From Epiperipatus broadwayi (taxonomy: Eukaryota > Onychophora > Udeonychophora > Euonychophora > Peripatidae), in assembly GCA_028023455.1 (NCBI GenBank), contig JAQFVV010012420.1, positions 8,757,194-8,821,193 on the forward strand: DNA of 64,000 bases. The letters are read 5' to 3'. Made by a program: the position numbers and the translations under genes. The notes under the pieces were generated by a model, which was given only the letters and a program-made list of their open reading frames with translations, was not told where the DNA came from and did not search any database. Shown here in pieces: positions 60,217-64,000 of the stretch (positions within the stretch are counted from its first letter, which is position 1; the number at the start of each line of letters is the position of its first letter).

Positions 60217-63200
60217 TCATTAGGTAAGGTCACTATTAGATTCATTTAAGACCTTATATTAAAGGAAAGTAAACAATGTCAAATACTATCATTAATAATA
60301 ATATTTTTGATATTCTTAAAACTTTCATTCCACCACACTTTCTTGAAACATATGGATAAAGACATCTTAAAAAGACAAATGACCCCAATATGCACACACA
60401 CATCAATTGCTCCAGTTCGAACGAGTCAAACAGTTCACAATCTCTTAATCCATGTTTTCACTTTATCAATACCAAATTATTGCATTTTATTTCCAAGAGC
60501 CAAATTTTTTTGTACCGATGCCTCTCCAATTGCCTTCTTGAAAGAACTTAAGAAACACATAAATTACTATACATATATAGGTATGTTTTATGTAATAACT
60601 ATTCATGCAATGCAATGGTATATTGTAGAAATATGTGCATTATAGATATCTTAATGTCAACAATAAGAAAATGTTTTTAATCCTACTTCCTAGTATTAAG
60701 TGCCAGTAATGGAATAAGAACATATATCTAAATACTTATACACGCACTCACGTAAATACTGCTTTATAACAAAATAAATTATCTTTATTGTGTTTAATAA
60801 ATTTTTATTAATTCAAATATATTTTACCTTAATAAATAGACTATTTTTTATAAAGATTATCTTTATTGATAATTTCAACTATGATATATATATATACATG
60901 AAACAGCCATAAACCTCACTCAATCTTAATTATTAATTCGTAATGTATTTTTGGCAAATTCAATATATCTATACTATTTGCTTAGTTTTTAAACTAGAAT
61001 AACAGCTGTAAAAATCATCGTCGAATATGGGAATTAAATCACTTGCTAACAAAGATTTTGCACTTTATCCTAGGTAACTAAACTATGTTTCTCTAACATC
61101 TGTGAATTGTTAGTGATTAATCTTGTAAGCGGTTTGTTTGCTTTTATATCATCGATTATGAATGTTCTTTTACGTTATCCTAAAATTCTTTGACATGATT
61201 AAAAAAGATATACTATCAATAAAGTGAACTTTAAAAGTTTGTTTATTTTAGACTGATACAAATTTAAATATATACCTTATGTATGTATGTATTATTGATT
61301 AATATAAGGTTAAAATCTGTACAAAAAGAAATAACTGATAATTTGCATATCATTTGTTTATATATATATAAATAATCTCTTGGCAGGAAACTAACCTTCA
61401 CACATGAGTTAATAAGTTAATGCATAAATTTACATGCGCTCACCCATCAATAAGAGTTTTAAAACTATAAGTGAATAGCTTATGCTTGAAGCTTATATAA
61501 ATAAATAATTTAATAATTGCTATCAGTTACATATATAAGAAAAACATTTTTCAAATATGGCTAAAGTTTTCTCTTAGTTTCCTCCCTCCCCCATCATACA
61601 CACAAAAAAACAGTAAAAAGGAAAATATTATTCACGGGTATTATTTATCAGACATTCCACTTAATGATATGGTCAGGGTTTGATATTTTTTTCATATTTA
61701 TTACTGGTGCTGTATTTTAGTTTAAGAATTGCTAGATATTTATTTAGTAACCAATACTGATATATTGGCTGAGCTAATTATGAGACAGATACCTGATTGA
61801 AACCGAAAAAAAAAAAAAAATTCAAGTTTTACCCAATCTTGAATATGAACATAAATCATGAGCATGTCAGATAAAAATGTTACAACTACATCATAAATTT
61901 TTGCTATTGATACATGTAGCAAATATTCTTTAAAGTATTTTGTATTGTATATATATATTGAAGTGATATTTATACATGCTACATGCCTGTAATTTAAATA
62001 TTTAAAGGAATTTTTAAAAGTAAAGGTTTTCAACAGTTTTAATAAATAAAAATTATATATACAAGTATATGTACTGATAAATATATGTGGTATTATTAAT
62101 TATGAGTTTATTTTAAATATGCTTTAAAGCTAAAGATTTATTTTATTAATGTGGTATTATTAATTATGAGTTTATTTTAAATATGCTTTAAAGCAAAATA
62201 TTTCTTTTATTAACATTTGTAAAGGTATTTATAATTAAGTGGGTAGAAATCACATTATCTTAAAAAATGTAATTAAAATTCTTATAAACAGATCAATTAA
62301 TTAAGTAGATAAGTATTTGATGTAATTTAGGCTGGTAATTCCTTTCAAAGATAAAATTTTGTAAATATTGTGATCTTAATAAAATTTAAGAGTTATCCAC
62401 CAATAGATCAATGGATTGAAATGAGCAATGATAGGTCTCATTTTGCTGATAAGTCTATTCCAGAAACTATAAATAGTGATTATAAGGCATTGTGCTCAAT
62501 ATAATTTGATTAATTTTATTGTGTTGATCTTTCTTGATTGTGCTTTCAGTATATTTATTGTGCATAGTGCCACCATCTGCTTCACTCTGGCCATGCTAGC
62601 AGAGTGCAGGCCAAAAGTCCATAAAGAAGTACAGAAGTGAGCCATCAGCTAATGTAAAAACAGCTTAAGGAGTGTTGTGTCCATTATATTTCTAAACTTT
62701 TAGTCTCTACTGCTTTGGGTAGAAACCAGCCATCAGTCAATGAGAAAACAACTATCTGATGTTGCCTGCAGAATTAAGAATGGTATGATTAAAACCTACT
62801 GACCCATAACTATGGTTGAATAAATTAAATCCATTAAAAGTATATGAATACCTGAATCCTGAGCTCAAACTCTTAGTGATAAAAGGAAATGGGTAGGAAC
62901 TTTAAAATATATTATTTTAAATATCTAGTACTAACATTAAGTATTCATTTCCATTATCCTGAAAGTATTTTATAAATTGTTGTTATTACTGCTTTTGTAA
63001 ATCTGTTTATAAATTAATATGACAGGGTATTGCTATATTGTCTTATTTAATCATGGCGTAATTCAATCAGCATAAATCTAAAAGGAGAGTAATTTTTTAT
63101 ATAGAGCAATTGAGTTTTCTTCTCTATCACAATCTGTGGCCATACTTTTCAAGACTTAGTTTTTTAAAACCAATCATTTCCATCATCTGCAAATATAAAA

Positions 63201-64000
63201 AAATGTCAAAATAATAATTTAATTATAACTTGATGAACTCTAGATTGAATGCAAAACAGACTGCATAAACAGAATCAATTAAGATTGTGGGTTTTTTTTA
63301 TCTTTTAATAGTTTGCAGTTTTAAGCAAACTACTCTCTTGTTTTGGGGAAAGATAATTGAGGGTATTGATGTAAGAGAACTGCTATAACTTTATTTTGGA
63401 CTGTTTTGTTTATATATGAGATTCATTTGTATGTGTCTTATTTATACATAAATGATTGTGATACCATTGCAATTTCCAGTCACTTGCATTCCTTATTTTA
63501 CTGATGGCAGTTGTATGCCATAGACAGTCATCCCTACCATATATTATCTGCTTTGTTTTTTGTAACTGCCTTTGATAATATTGTTTGTGATTGCTGGTCC
63601 CTATTATTGTTAGTATCTTTACAATAGTATGCAATAAACACAAATTCCTATTGTATAGCGTGTTCCTAACTCACATGTATTTGTATATTCATAAATACTG
63701 TAATACAGATATTGGTATCCTGCCTCTTCCATTTGATTATATAGCATTTAGTTAGTTACCTGCATTACAGCCTGACAGTATTTATTCTAATCCAGTTTTT
63801 TAAATAGTTTATGAAATGATTTATCATAGTTAATGAATATAGTGTATCCTCAAACTGTAAGTTAAAACTGTAATAATAAATAGTTGTGATCATTGGTCTG
63901 TGCATCAAGTTTAGATCTGTTCAGAAACAGTTAAAAATTTATTGAATTGTATATTACTTGTGCATAAACTTAATAGTAGAATCCATAAATAGATAATTAT
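60216..64000. other. AT-rich non-coding DNA, nothing recognised
   Basis: A 112-codon ORF at 60307-60645 (plus) is the longest here. It has no recognisable motif, and its composition does not look clearly coding. The rest has only short ORFs and simple repeats. Confidence 0.5.
62085..62212. repeat. Two-copy tandem duplication, 64-bp unit
   Basis: Units at 62085-62148 and 62149-62212 share ATGTGGTATTATTAATTATG and the following bases with only a few differences near their ends, indicating a fairly recent local duplication. Confidence 0.88.

Noticed and set aside
60307-60645. 112-codon ORF, the longest in the right-hand part
   Set aside because: No recognisable domain, no splice context that I can support, and composition typical of the surrounding AT-rich DNA.

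Overview
The window is strongly AT-rich animal nuclear DNA with no convincing host exon. Long ORFs are rare, simple repeats of the AT, AT-to-GT and AAT types are everywhere, and almost everything recognisable is a mobile element. APE-type LINEs, gag-bearing LTR elements, GIY-YIG (Penelope-like) fragments, a retroposed tRNA-Gly copy and hammerhead-ribozyme repeats together point to an invertebrate. A mollusc or other lophotrochozoan is my guess, but the sequence does not prove it. The window is probably intergenic DNA or part of one or more large introns.

Layout. 1-5317 is featureless apart from a palindromic AT microsatellite. 5318-6232 is the 3' end of a LINE (minus). 7326-15783 is a young LTR retrotransposon with 2.6-kb LTRs, a primer-binding site, a polypurine tract and a gag gene, but no pol. 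17240-23200 is a nest of inverted repeats: hammerhead-bearing repeats, a 1.2-kb Penelope-like hairpin inserted inside a foldback element with a 12-bp target duplication, and a relative of that foldback. 23333-23453 is a retroposed tRNA-Gly pseudogene. 24600-33620 holds two decayed, convergent LINEs sharing a 430-bp AAT tail, plus a third LINE 3' end. 33853-34460 is an RTE-type LINE remnant. 34461-42935 shows little. 42936-43511 is a tandem pair of 421-bp hammerhead-bearing units. 43525-50448 is a second, older, gag-only LTR element (minus). 50449-52160 is an array of hammerhead repeats in both orientations. 58640-59756 is a second Penelope-like hairpin, followed by a second copy of the 421-bp hammerhead family. 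The rest is unassigned.

The strongest signal is ribozymes. Two unrelated repeat families carry type I hammerhead motifs. Family A (about 453-bp units, at least six motif copies here) also has tRNA-like A and B boxes, giving a SINE-like Pol III plus ribozyme design like that known for schistosome Sm-alpha. Family B (421-bp units) is a tandem dimer resembling animal retrozymes; its two loci differ by compensatory changes in stems I and III. None of these small elements encodes a protein, so they would depend on enzymes from other elements. Two GIY-YIG elements present here as head-to-head hairpins are candidate partners, because Penelope-like elements are known to carry hammerheads. The two gag-only LTR elements have homologous Gag proteins but dissimilar LTRs, suggesting a non-autonomous lineage that uses pol from elsewhere.
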